Positions 6,397 to 13,250 of a stretch of DNA of 14,950 nucleotides are shown here, piece after piece. The position numbers were made by a program, and so were the translations under genes. This stretch comes from an uncultured Porphyromonadaceae bacterium. GTDB lineage: Bacteria > Bacteroidota > Bacteroidia > Bacteroidales > Muribaculaceae. The stretch is taken from assembly GCA_905193995.1 (NCBI GenBank), contig CAJJQT010000017.1, forward strand, positions 1 through 14,950, read 5' to 3'. Numbering within the stretch: the stretch's first letter is position 1; each line of letters opens with the position of its first letter. The notes beneath the pieces were generated by a model that was not told the origin of the DNA, made no database searches, and worked only from the letters and a program-made list of their open reading frames with translations.

Positions 6397-7593
6397 ATGG
6401 ACTTTATCTCTCAACGTGTTAAAGCGCTCGCCGCATCGCAGACGCTCGCCATGTCGCAGAAGAGCGCCGAGCTGCGTGCCCAGGGCATCGATGTAATAAA
6501 TCTTTCGGTCGGCGAACCCGACTTCAACACGCCCGACCATATAAAGGAGGCGGCCTGCCGGGCTATCGCCGAAAACTATTCGTTCTACTCGCCCGTGCCC
6601 GGCTATCTGTCGCTGCGCAAAGCCGTCAGCGACAAACTCAGCCGCGAGAACGGCCTGACGTTCGCCCCCGAGCAGATCGTAGTGTCGAACGGCGCCAAGC
6701 AGGCCTTGTGCAACGTGATTCTGACCACTGTCAATCCCGGCGACGAGGTGGTCATCCCCACCCCCGCCTGGGTCAGCTACGTCGAGATGGTAAAGCTCGC
6801 CGAAGGCAAAGCCGTCTGCGTGCCGTCAGGCATCGACAGCGACTTCAAGATCACGCCGGACCGCCTTGAGGCAGCCATCACGCCGCGCACGCGCATGATC
6901 CTGATCTGCTCGCCGTCGAACCCTACCGGCAGCGTCTACACCGCCACCGAGCTCGCCGCCCTGGTCGAGGTCATCGCCCGCCACCCCGAAGTGATCGTCG
7001 TGGCCGACGAGATCTACGAGCACATCAACTATACGGGACAGTTCACGTCGCTGGGCTCCTTCCCGCAGATCGCCGACCGCACCGTCATCATCAACGGCGT
7101 GTCGAAAGCCTATGCCATGACCGGGTGGCGTATCGGCTACTGCGCATGTCCGGCCCCGCTGGCCAAGGCCGTGTCTAAGCTCCAGGGGCAGTACACCTCG
7201 GGCGCATCGTCAATCGCGCAGAAAGCTGCCGAAGCCGCCTACACGGGCCCGCAGCAATGCGTGGCCGACATGTGCGCCGCCTTCCGCCGCCGCCGCGACC
7301 TGGTTGTGGACATGGCCCGCGAGATCCCGGGCTTCAAGGTCAACGTACCTCAGGGCGCCTTCTATCTGTTCCCTGAAGTATCGGCTCTTATCGGACGTCA
7401 CACTCCCGAAGGACAGGTAATCGCCACGTCGGGCGACCTGGCCATGTATCTGCTCATGCAGGGCCACGTAGCCACCGTCGACGGCGCCGCCTTCGGCGCA
7501 CCCGGCTACATCCGCCTCAGCTACGCCACATCCGACGACAACCTGCGCGAAGCCCTGACCCGCATCCGCGCCGCCGTCGCCGCACTGAAATAA
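6397..7593 (+). CDS. Class I PLP-dependent aminotransferase (aspartate-type)
   Basis: The 398-residue product is a full-length fold-type I aminotransferase of the AspC/AAT Igamma-like group, cytoplasmic, moving an amino group between an amino acid (probably aspartate or an aromatic) and 2-oxoglutarate. Diagnostic residues are present: NLSVGEPDF near the N-terminus, SNGAKQAL for the cofactor phosphate, SPSNPTG with Asn175, VADEIYEHI with Asp204 and Tyr207, the Schiff-base Lys237 in NGVSKAYAMTGWRIGY, and Arg373 in GYIRLSYA for the substrate alpha-carboxylate. Nothing is missing. It is transcribed alone from a promoter at 6366 and ended by the hairpin at 7629-7659. Exact substrate cannot be set from sequence reading; the Ib/Ig subgroup contains aspartate, prephenate and broad-range enzymes. 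Confidence 0.93.
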   Translation: MDFISQRVKALAASQTLAMSQKSAELRAQGIDVINLSVGEPDFNTPDHIKEAACRAIAENYSFYSPVPGYLSLRKAVSDKLSRENGLTFAPEQIVVSNGAKQALCNVILTTVNPGDEVVIPTPAWVSYVEMVKLAEGKAVCVPSGIDSDFKITPDRLEAAITPRTRMILICSPSNPTGSVYTATELAALVEVIARHPEVIVVADEIYEHINYTGQFTSLGSFPQIADRTVIINGVSKAYAMTGWRIGYCACPAPLAKAVSKLQGQYTSGASSIAQKAAEAAYTGPQQCVADMCAAFRRRRDLVVDMAREIPGFKVNVPQGAFYLFPEVSALIGRHTPEGQVIATSGDLAMYLLMQGHVATVDGAAFGAPGYIRLSYATSDDNLREALTRIRAAVAALK

Positions 7594-7594
7594 T

Positions 7595-7630
7595 TAGCTA
7601 AAATAGCTATAATAGCTAAATTAGCTACAA
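7595..7630. repeat. Four tandem 9-bp repeats with a TAGCTA core
   Basis: Starting two bases after the aminotransferase stop, the palindromic hexamer TAGCTA occurs at 7595, 7604, 7613 and 7622, a strict 9-base period, with A/T-rich 3-base linkers (AAA, TAA, AAT, CAA). The array ends where the terminator hairpin begins. Function unknown. Confidence 0.8.
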
Positions 7631-7659
7631 TAATCCGCACGGCGTGCGGATTATTTTTT
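7629..7659 (+). terminator. Strong bidirectional intrinsic terminator
   Basis: A perfect 12-bp stem (AATAATCCGCAC and GTGCGGATTATT) with a 3-base loop is followed on the plus strand by a T run. It ends the aminotransferase transcript and, being symmetric, probably also the convergent topB operon. The stop codon of the small membrane protein gene (7651-7653) lies within the stem. Confidence 0.88.
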
Positions 7660-7812
7660 GCGCTTGGCGCAGCGGTCGACCAGAGGGCAGCCGCCGCAGG
7701 CCCGGTCGGCCGAGTCGCAGCCGCCGGGCTTGCGGCGCAGGGCGCGGTAGAGAAGAATGCCGGCGACTATGACCACGACGGCCACGATTATTGTCTGGAC
7801 GGTCTCGCTCAT
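7651..7812 (-). CDS. Small Cys-rich single-pass membrane protein
   Basis: A 53-residue protein beginning at the ATG at 7812, which overlaps the topB stop by four bases (ATGA). It has a short polar N-terminus, one hydrophobic helix at about residues 7-22 (TIIVAVVVIVAGILLY), a basic membrane-flanking segment (RALRRK), and a cytoplasmic-type tail with four cysteines at 32, 39, 42 and 48 before a Lys/Arg-rich end. The layout resembles the small FeoB-associated Cys-rich membrane proteins, and the four cysteines could hold a metal or an Fe-S cluster; neither is shown. No feoB gene is nearby. As last gene of the operon it would be co-transcribed with dsbD, mazG and topB. The gene is real judging by overlap, start and composition; the function is a guess. 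Confidence 0.72.
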   Translation of the reverse strand: MSETVQTIIVAVVVIVAGILLYRALRRKPGGCDSADRACGGCPLVDRCAKRKK

Positions 7813-9869
7813 TTCTGTGATTTTTTTACGGCTTTGGCCACGGCCGCCGGAGTGGCGTCGGCCGGGCACTCGGTGAACGGCAGGCGGTAACCGCAGCCCG
7901 AGGCATACTCGGAGCAGCCGTAGGCCGCGCGGCCCTTGATCAGATGGCCCTTGCCGCAGACAGGGCAGATCACCTGCTCGAGTTTGCGGATAGGTTTGGC
8001 CCGCTTGCGGGCGGGTTTGTCGGCCGCATCGCCCCCGGCATCCTTTGCACCCTTGACTGCCGCAGGCGCCTGGGGCACGGCGACGATGCGCCGCTGCGAG
8101 TTGTCGCTCAGCACATCGCGGACGATGCCGGTGATCATCTCCTTGAGCTCGGCCACGAACGTGGCGGCCTGGAAGTCGCCCCGCTCGATACGGCGCAGCT
8201 TGTTCTCCCACAGGCCTGTCAGGCGCGGGCTCTTGATCAGTTCCTCGTTGATGATGCCGATCAGGTCGATACCCGCCTGAGTGGCGACAATACTCTTGCG
8301 GCGCCGCTCGATATAACGGCGCTTGAAGAGAGTCTCGATGATGGCGGCGCGGGTAGACGGACGTCCGATGCCGTTCTCCTTCATGGCCTCGCGCAGCTCC
8401 TCGTCATCGATGGTGCGTCCGGCGGTCTCCATAGCACGGAGCAGCGTGCCCTCGGTGTAGGGTTTGGGGGCGGTGGATGTCTTCTTTACTACCTTAGGCT
8501 CGTGTGGGCCGCACTCCCCGACGGTCATCGGCGGGAGCTCGGGCATGTTCTCGTCGGCCTTGTCGTCGGCCGGCTGCTCTCCTTTTTTTGCCGGATACAG
8601 CACGCGCCAGCCCGGGTCGGTGATGACCTTTCCGGTAGCCTTGAAGGCCGTGTCGGCCACGGAGGCGTCGACTGTGGTCTGGCGCGCCAGGCAGTCGGGA
8701 TAGAATGCGGCGATGAAACGCGTGGCTATCAGGTGGTACATAAGCTTCTCGTCGCCGATGAGGCGGTCGGGCGCCTCGCCGGTGGGTATGATGGCATGGT
8801 GGTCGGTGACCTTGGAGTTGTCGAACACCTTCTTGCTCTTGGGCAGGCGCGAGGCCAGCAGGGGCGCCGTCTTGTCGGCGTAGGGCGTCATGCGGCGCAG
8901 AATGTCGGGCACCTTCGTGTAGACGTCGTCGGGCAGATAGGTGGTGTCGACGCGCGGATAGGTGGTCACTTTCTTTTCGTAGAGCGACTGGATGAGTTTG
9001 AGCGAGTCATCGGCAGTCCATCCCCAGCGGCGGTTGCACTCGACCTGAAGCGAGGTGAGGTCGAACAGTCGCGGAGGGGCCTCGCGCACCTGCTTGGCCG
9101 TGACGTTGTCGACCCGCAGCTGCTCCTGAGCCAGCCTGCTGCAGAGCTCCTCGGCCGGCTCGGGCGTGTCGAAGCGCGCCGCGGAGGCGAAGTCGACGCC
9201 GCGGTAGACGGTGTGCACCTCGAAAGTGTCCTTCGGTACGAAATTTTCGATCTCGAAGTGGCGTCTGACGATCATGGCCAGCGTGGGGGTCTGCACGCGG
9301 CCGATCGAGAGCACCTGACCGCGTGCACCATACTTCATGGTGTAGAGGCGCGTAGCGTTCATGCCAAGGATCCAGTCGCCGATGGCGCGAGAGAGACCGG
9401 CGAGGTAGAGATTGTCGTATTTCTTCTGCGGCTCGAGCGAGGCGAAGCCCTCGCGGATGGCCTGATCGGTCATAGATGAGATCCAAAGGCGCCGTACCGG
9501 GCATTGCACCGACGCTTTCTGCATGACCCAGCGCTGTATGAGCTCGCCTTCCTGGCCGGCGTCGCCGCAGTTGATGATCTCGTCGGCCGAGGCGGCCAGC
9601 GTCTCAATGACCTTGAACTGCCGGCGGATGCCGTCGTCGTCGATGAGCTTGATGCCGAAGCGTTCGGGCAGCATGGGCAGTGCGCCCAGCCCCCAGTGCT
9701 TCCATCGCTCGCAGTAGTCGTGCGGTTCCTTGAGGGTGCACAGATGGCCGTAGGTCCAGGTGACGCAGTATCCGGCGCCCTCGTAGTAGCCCTGACGGCG
9801 CGTATCGGCCTCGAGCAGCCGCGCAATGTCGGCCGCCACACTCGGTTTCTCGGTGATGCAGAGTCTCAA
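7809..9869 (-). CDS. topB: DNA topoisomerase III (type IA)
   Basis: A complete 686-residue type IA topoisomerase, which passes single DNA strands through a transient 5'-phosphotyrosine break and helps decatenate and resolve recombination intermediates. The Toprim domain opens with LCITEKPSVA (catalytic Glu7) and has DAGQEGE at 103-109. The active-site Tyr304 lies in VTTYPRVDTTYL, the SIGRVQTPTL motif at 188-197, DHHAIIPTG at 356-364, and ENGIGRPSTRA at 498-508. After the core there is a Lys/Ala-rich linker and a C-terminal zinc ribbon with CPVCGKG and GCSEYASGCGY (Cys635, 638, 652, 659). The start is TTG at 9867-9869: no ATG or GTG lies between the mazG stop and the conserved N-terminus, and ten bases separate the two genes. 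This is a chromosomal-type housekeeping gene in an operon rather than a conjugative-element copy, judging by its neighbours. Confidence 0.93.
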   Translation of the reverse strand: MRLCITEKPSVAADIARLLEADTRRQGYYEGAGYCVTWTYGHLCTLKEPHDYCERWKHWGLGALPMLPERFGIKLIDDDGIRRQFKVIETLAASADEIINCGDAGQEGELIQRWVMQKASVQCPVRRLWISSMTDQAIREGFASLEPQKKYDNLYLAGLSRAIGDWILGMNATRLYTMKYGARGQVLSIGRVQTPTLAMIVRRHFEIENFVPKDTFEVHTVYRGVDFASAARFDTPEPAEELCSRLAQEQLRVDNVTAKQVREAPPRLFDLTSLQVECNRRWGWTADDSLKLIQSLYEKKVTTYPRVDTTYLPDDVYTKVPDILRRMTPYADKTAPLLASRLPKSKKVFDNSKVTDHHAIIPTGEAPDRLIGDEKLMYHLIATRFIAAFYPDCLARQTTVDASVADTAFKATGKVITDPGWRVLYPAKKGEQPADDKADENMPELPPMTVGECGPHEPKVVKKTSTAPKPYTEGTLLRAMETAGRTIDDEELREAMKENGIGRPSTRAAIIETLFKRRYIERRRKSIVATQAGIDLIGIINEELIKSPRLTGLWENKLRRIERGDFQAATFVAELKEMITGIVRDVLSDNSQRRIVAVPQAPAAVKGAKDAGGDAADKPARKRAKPIRKLEQVICPVCGKGHLIKGRAAYGCSEYASGCGYRLPFTECPADATPAAVAKAVKKSQK

Positions 9870-9879
9870 TGCGCGGAAG

Positions 9880-10668
9880 TTATGCCTCTTTCTTGGCCTG
9901 CTGCCACAGGGCTTCCATCTCGTCGAGGGAAAGCTCGCGGATGCCGCGTCCCGCGGCGCCGGCGGCCTGTTCGATGTAGTTGAATCGGCGGATGAACTTA
10001 CGGTTGGTCAGTTCGAGCGCATTCTCGGGATTTACCTTATAGAGGCGGGCGGCATTGATAACGCTGAAGAGCAGGTCGCCGAACTCCTCGTCGACGGCCT
10101 GTCGGTCGCCCGCGGCGATGGCTTCGGACACCTCGCCGATCTCCTCCTTCACCTTGGCCCACACCTGCTCGGGCGACTCCCAGTCGAAGCCGACGTTGGC
10201 GGCCTTCTCCTGTACGCGGAAAGCCTTGGTGAGGGCCGGCAGGGCGTCGGGCACGCCGGCAAGCACGGTGCGGTTGCCGCCGCGCTCCTTGAGTTTGAGG
10301 TCTTCCCAGTTCTGCTCGACCTTGTGCGCATCGTCGGCCTTGACGTCGCCGAAGACATGCGGATGGCGGAAAATCAGCTTCTTGTTGAGAGCATCGGCCA
10401 CGTCGGCGATATCGAACTCTCCCTTCTCGTCGCCGATCTTGGCGTAGAACAGCACGTGCAGCAGCACGTCGCCCAGCTCCTTGCGGATCTCGGGCTGATC
10501 CTCGCTCAGCAGAGCCTGGGCCAGTTCGTACACTTCCTCTATCGTATTGGGACGCAGCGATTCGTTGGTCTGCTTGGCATCCCAGGGACACTTCACACGC
10601 AGAATGTCGAGCGTGTCCATCACCCGGCCGATCGCCGCGAGTCTTTCTTCTCTTGTATGTAGGTTCAT
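9880..10668 (-). CDS. mazG: Nucleoside triphosphate pyrophosphohydrolase MazG
   Basis: A 262-residue cytoplasmic enzyme that hydrolyses (d)NTPs to the monophosphate and pyrophosphate, limiting aberrant nucleotides and, in E. coli, affecting ppGpp. The length and two-domain layout match standard MazG. The first all-alpha domain shows CPWDAKQTNESLRPNTIEEVYE with the metal-binding series EEVYE...RKELGDVLLHV (about residues 44-73); the second shows EEIGEVSEAIAAGDRQAVDEEFGDLLF (about residues 175-201). The ATG at 10668 overlaps the dsbD stop by four bases, and topB follows after ten bases, so the three genes are expressed together. No motif residue is missing. Confidence 0.94.
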   Translation of the reverse strand: MNLHTREERLAAIGRVMDTLDILRVKCPWDAKQTNESLRPNTIEEVYELAQALLSEDQPEIRKELGDVLLHVLFYAKIGDEKGEFDIADVADALNKKLIFRHPHVFGDVKADDAHKVEQNWEDLKLKERGGNRTVLAGVPDALPALTKAFRVQEKAANVGFDWESPEQVWAKVKEEIGEVSEAIAAGDRQAVDEEFGDLLFSVINAARLYKVNPENALELTNRKFIRRFNYIEQAAGAAGRGIRELSLDEMEALWQQAKKEA

Positions 10669-12644
10669 TTCTGTGCCTTATATAGTTCTATACCGTTGTT
10701 GAGCCATTCGACAAATGCGGCCACGTTCTCATCGTAGGTGCGAGCCGGTTCGAGGGGACGGCCCTCGTTGTCGAGTATCACGTAGTAGGGCTGGGAGCTG
10801 ATGCCGAACTTATGCTGCTGCAGGTAGCTCCATTTCTCGCCTACCGTGGTTATTGTGACCTGCTGGCCGTATTCCTCGACCGTCTCCGGACGATCGAGAC
10901 GGGCCTTGTCGTCGACCATAAGCTTGATGAGCACGTAGTCGCGCTCGAGGATGGTGCGCACGTCGGGAGTATCGAATACGGCGCCCTCCATCTTACGGCA
11001 GTTGACGCAGGCATAGCCGGAGAAGTCGACCAACACCGGCAGGCCCTTCTCGCGGGCATAGATCATGCCCTCGTCATAGTCGTGAAACTCCTTGAACGTG
11101 CCTCCGTAGAGGTTGAAGTCCTGTGTGGTCAGCGGGGGAGCGAAAGCGCTGATGGCCTTCAGCGGGGCGCCCCACAGGCCCGGGAGCATGTAGACGGCGA
11201 ACGAAAGCGACGCCACAGCCAGGAAGAACCGGCCGACGCCGACATGACCGCTCTCGCCGTCGTGGGCGAAGCGCAGCTTGCCGAGCAGATACATGCCCAG
11301 AAGCACGAACAGCACGATCCACAGCGCTACGAACACCTCGCGGTCGAGTATGCGCCAGCCGTAGGCCAGGTCGGCCACCGACAGGAATTTGAGCGACAGT
11401 ATCAGTTCGACGAAGCCCAGAACGACCTTCACCGTATTGAGCCAGCTGCCCGAGCGCGGCATCTCCTTGAGCAGCGACGGGAAAAAGGCGCACACGCCGA
11501 AGGGGAGTGCCAGACCCAGGGCGAAGCCGCCCATTCCGAGCGCCGGGCCCAGGATGCTCTGGTCGGACGCGGCTTCCACAAGCAGCGTGCCGATGATAGG
11601 GCCGGTGCATGAGAACGATACCAGCACGAGCGTAAAGGCCATGAAGAAAATCGACACGAGGCCGGTAGTCGACTCTGCCTTGGAGTCGATGGCATTGGAC
11701 CACCGCGAAGGCAGCTTGATGTCGAACGCTCCGAAGAACGATACGGCAAACACGACAAGCAGCAGGAAGAAGAGCACGTTGAATACCGCGCTCGTAGCTA
11801 TCTCATTGAGCTTGCCCGCGCCGAACAGCAGCGTGATGGCGATGCCGAGCACCAGATAGATCACCACGATGCTCAGGGCGTAGGTGACGGCGTCGAGTAC
11901 AGCCCGGCGGCGGCTCTTGCCCTTTTTGAGGAAGAAGCTGACCGTCATCGGTATCATCGGCCACACGCAGGGAGTCAGCAGGGCCACCAGACCTCCGAGG
12001 AAGCCCCAGCCAAGGAGCGCCCACCAGGTCGAGGGCGATTCCGACACTGACGTCTGAGCGCCTTTGGGCATCTCGACCGGAGCCCACAGGTCGGAGTGCT
12101 CGGCTACAGCAGCAGCCGGTGCCGCGGCGGGCTGTTCGGCCTCGGCGGCAGCGTCGCCGACGGCTGCCTGCGCGGCGCCTGGCGCGCCGAAAGTCACCTC
12201 GAACGGCACGTGCTCGGGGCGCGTACACGACTCCTCGGTGCAGGCCATATACGATATTGTGCCCCGCAGCGTGGCGCCGGTCATGCCGGCCGCGAGACGG
12301 AACGGCCGGCTGAACCGCACCGTACCTTCCCACCAGGGCAGCTTAAGTTTCAGTGTCTCGTCGATGTGCATGGCCGGCTCGACCGACGGGCGGACGGCGC
12401 CCGTGAATTCCAGACCGGCGACCGAGTCGACCTCGAATGCCGTAGGGAACGGCGCGTCGTCGGAAAATCCGTAGATGTGCCAGCCGCTCTCGATGTCGGC
12501 CGTCCACGTCACCACGCCTTCGGTAGCCGAAGTCGCCTCGACGTGCGTTGTCCACTTCACATGCACCGGACGCTGCGCGGCGGCCGACGCGACAACAGCC
12601 GCCGTCAGCACCACAAGCATCCAAAGTCTCTTTATTTTCAGCAT
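10665..12644 (-). CDS. dsbD: Thiol:disulfide interchange protein DsbD
   Basis: A 659-residue inner-membrane protein that passes electrons from cytoplasmic thioredoxin to periplasmic thiol partners. All three DsbD modules and all six cysteines are present: a signal peptide (1-23), an N-terminal alpha domain with Cys135 and Cys140 in SYMACTEESC, an Ala-rich linker (about 153-182), a membrane domain of roughly eight helices with Cys226 in LLTPCVWPMIP and Cys346 in SFSCTGPIIG, and a C-terminal thioredoxin domain with CVNC (546-549) and cis-Pro in SQPYYVI. I chose the ATG at 12644: it gives a compact signal peptide, and the 26 bases upstream are AT-rich like non-coding leader. An ATG at 12674 would overlap the previous stop (ATGA) and add ten residues, which is also possible. 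Second gene in its operon. Confidence 0.93.
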   Translation of the reverse strand: MLKIKRLWMLVVLTAAVVASAAAQRPVHVKWTTHVEATSATEGVVTWTADIESGWHIYGFSDDAPFPTAFEVDSVAGLEFTGAVRPSVEPAMHIDETLKLKLPWWEGTVRFSRPFRLAAGMTGATLRGTISYMACTEESCTRPEHVPFEVTFGAPGAAQAAVGDAAAEAEQPAAAPAAAVAEHSDLWAPVEMPKGAQTSVSESPSTWWALLGWGFLGGLVALLTPCVWPMIPMTVSFFLKKGKSRRRAVLDAVTYALSIVVIYLVLGIAITLLFGAGKLNEIATSAVFNVLFFLLLVVFAVSFFGAFDIKLPSRWSNAIDSKAESTTGLVSIFFMAFTLVLVSFSCTGPIIGTLLVEAASDQSILGPALGMGGFALGLALPFGVCAFFPSLLKEMPRSGSWLNTVKVVLGFVELILSLKFLSVADLAYGWRILDREVFVALWIVLFVLLGMYLLGKLRFAHDGESGHVGVGRFFLAVASLSFAVYMLPGLWGAPLKAISAFAPPLTTQDFNLYGGTFKEFHDYDEGMIYAREKGLPVLVDFSGYACVNCRKMEGAVFDTPDVRTILERDYVLIKLMVDDKARLDRPETVEEYGQQVTITTVGEKWSYLQQHKFGISSQPYYVILDNEGRPLEPARTYDENVAAFVEWLNNGIELYKAQK

Positions 12645-12670
12645 AATATATGTCAATTGTTTTTTCTGAT

Positions 12671-13123
12671 TCATTCACCGAAAGCCTTGTAGACCAAAGT
12701 CTCTGTCTGCGGCGGCAGGCAGGTGGTGTTGTCGCAGCCCATATAGGAGACGCTGACTTTCAGCACCGGATCCGGACCGGTGATGCGGAATGGTATATCA
12801 AACGCTACCGTCGAAGCCCACCACTCGAGCTCGCAGTCGAACATCGGGTCGAAGACCTTTAGGGGAGCGGCCGAGGGCGTTGCCGCGCCGGCGGCCTCGA
12901 CCGCGGCTGACTCGCCGAGCGAAATCACCGTGGGCCTCGGCCCTCCGTCGGGCATTTCGAATCCGTAGAGGTGCCAACCGTCGCCCACGAGGGCCCTTAC
13001 GGTGGCCGTGCCTTCGGTCTCCGACGTCATCTTCACGGACAGGCGCCAGCGTATGGGCCGCGCCGACTGCGCCGCAGCTGCTACAGCCGCAAAAAGCATC
13101 ATAATAAGCAGTATTCTCTTCAT
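12671..13123 (-). CDS. Stand-alone DsbD N-terminal (alpha) domain protein
   Basis: A 150-residue exported protein that aligns by eye with the first domain of the adjacent DsbD: a signal peptide ending near AAAAQS, then VKMTSETEGTATV, GDGWHLYGF, a late ELEWWASTVAFDIPF block and VSYMGCDNTTCLPP. DsbD next door has the matching GWHIYGF, KLPWWEGTVRFSRPF and ISYMACTEESCTRP. The redox cysteine pair is kept (Cys130 and Cys135, spaced CX4C as in the neighbour), with one extra Cys97. There is no membrane domain or thioredoxin domain. It may take electrons from the DsbD membrane domain and pass them to another periplasmic target, or act on specific substrates. The ATG at 13123 gives the signal peptide; the longer frame upstream lacks one. 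It is the first gene of the five-gene operon. Confidence 0.82.
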   Translation of the reverse strand: MKRILLIMMLFAAVAAAAQSARPIRWRLSVKMTSETEGTATVRALVGDGWHLYGFEMPDGGPRPTVISLGESAAVEAAGAATPSAAPLKVFDPMFDCELEWWASTVAFDIPFRITGPDPVLKVSVSYMGCDNTTCLPPQTETLVYKAFGE

Positions 13124-13140
13124 TTCAGAGCAATTTTCTG

Positions 13141-13170
13141 CAAAGTTACGCATTTTTGCGCAAATCCCAA
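13141..13170 (-). promoter_or_regulatory. Promoter of the dsbD/mazG/topB operon
   Basis: On the minus strand a TTG (13170-13168) is followed after 19 bases by TAACTTTG (13148-13141), an ideal Bacteroidetes promoter. The spacer holds a perfect 10-bp palindrome, TTTGCGCAAA (13155-13164), a possible regulator site. Transcription should start about 12 bases before the ATG at 13123. Confidence 0.72.
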
Positions 13171-13189
13171 GGGGGACGACTCCCGCGCA

Positions 13190-13215
13190 CAACAACTTTA
13201 GGGCGACCGTTGTTG
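13190..13215. promoter_or_regulatory. Inverted repeat at the HipA-like gene promoter, possible operator
   Basis: CAACAAC (13190-13196) and GTTGTTG (13209-13215) form a perfect 7-bp dyad separated by 12 bases. The right arm contains the -33 TTG of the plus-strand promoter, so a bound protein would block it. Operator function is inferred from position only. Confidence 0.45.
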
Positions 13216-13243
13216 ATTTTTTGATTTATACTTCATAACTTTG
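13213..13243 (+). promoter_or_regulatory. Promoter of the HipA-like kinase/DUF3037 genes
   Basis: TTG (13213-13215) and TAACTTTG (13236-13243) are spaced by 20 bases, a good -33/-7 match. Only seven bases separate the -7 element from the ATG at 13251, so the transcript should have almost no leader. Confidence 0.68.
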
Positions 13244-13250
13244 CAAGCGT

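Noticed and set aside
7944..9479. A 511-codon open frame on the plus strand, antisense to topB
   Set aside because: The minus strand clearly encodes topoisomerase III with all motifs. GC-rich codon use leaves the complementary frame open; the plus-strand translation has no recognisable domain and no start signals.
7809..9869. Possible catalytic defect in TopB because Toprim reads DAGQEGE rather than DxDxE
   Set aside because: From memory, DxGxE variants are common in active TopB proteins of Firmicutes and Bacteroidetes, and all other motifs are intact, so I do not treat it as damage.
9826..10662. A 278-codon plus-strand open frame antisense to mazG
   Set aside because: It mirrors the MazG coding frame and lacks any family resemblance or promoter, so it is a shadow of mazG.
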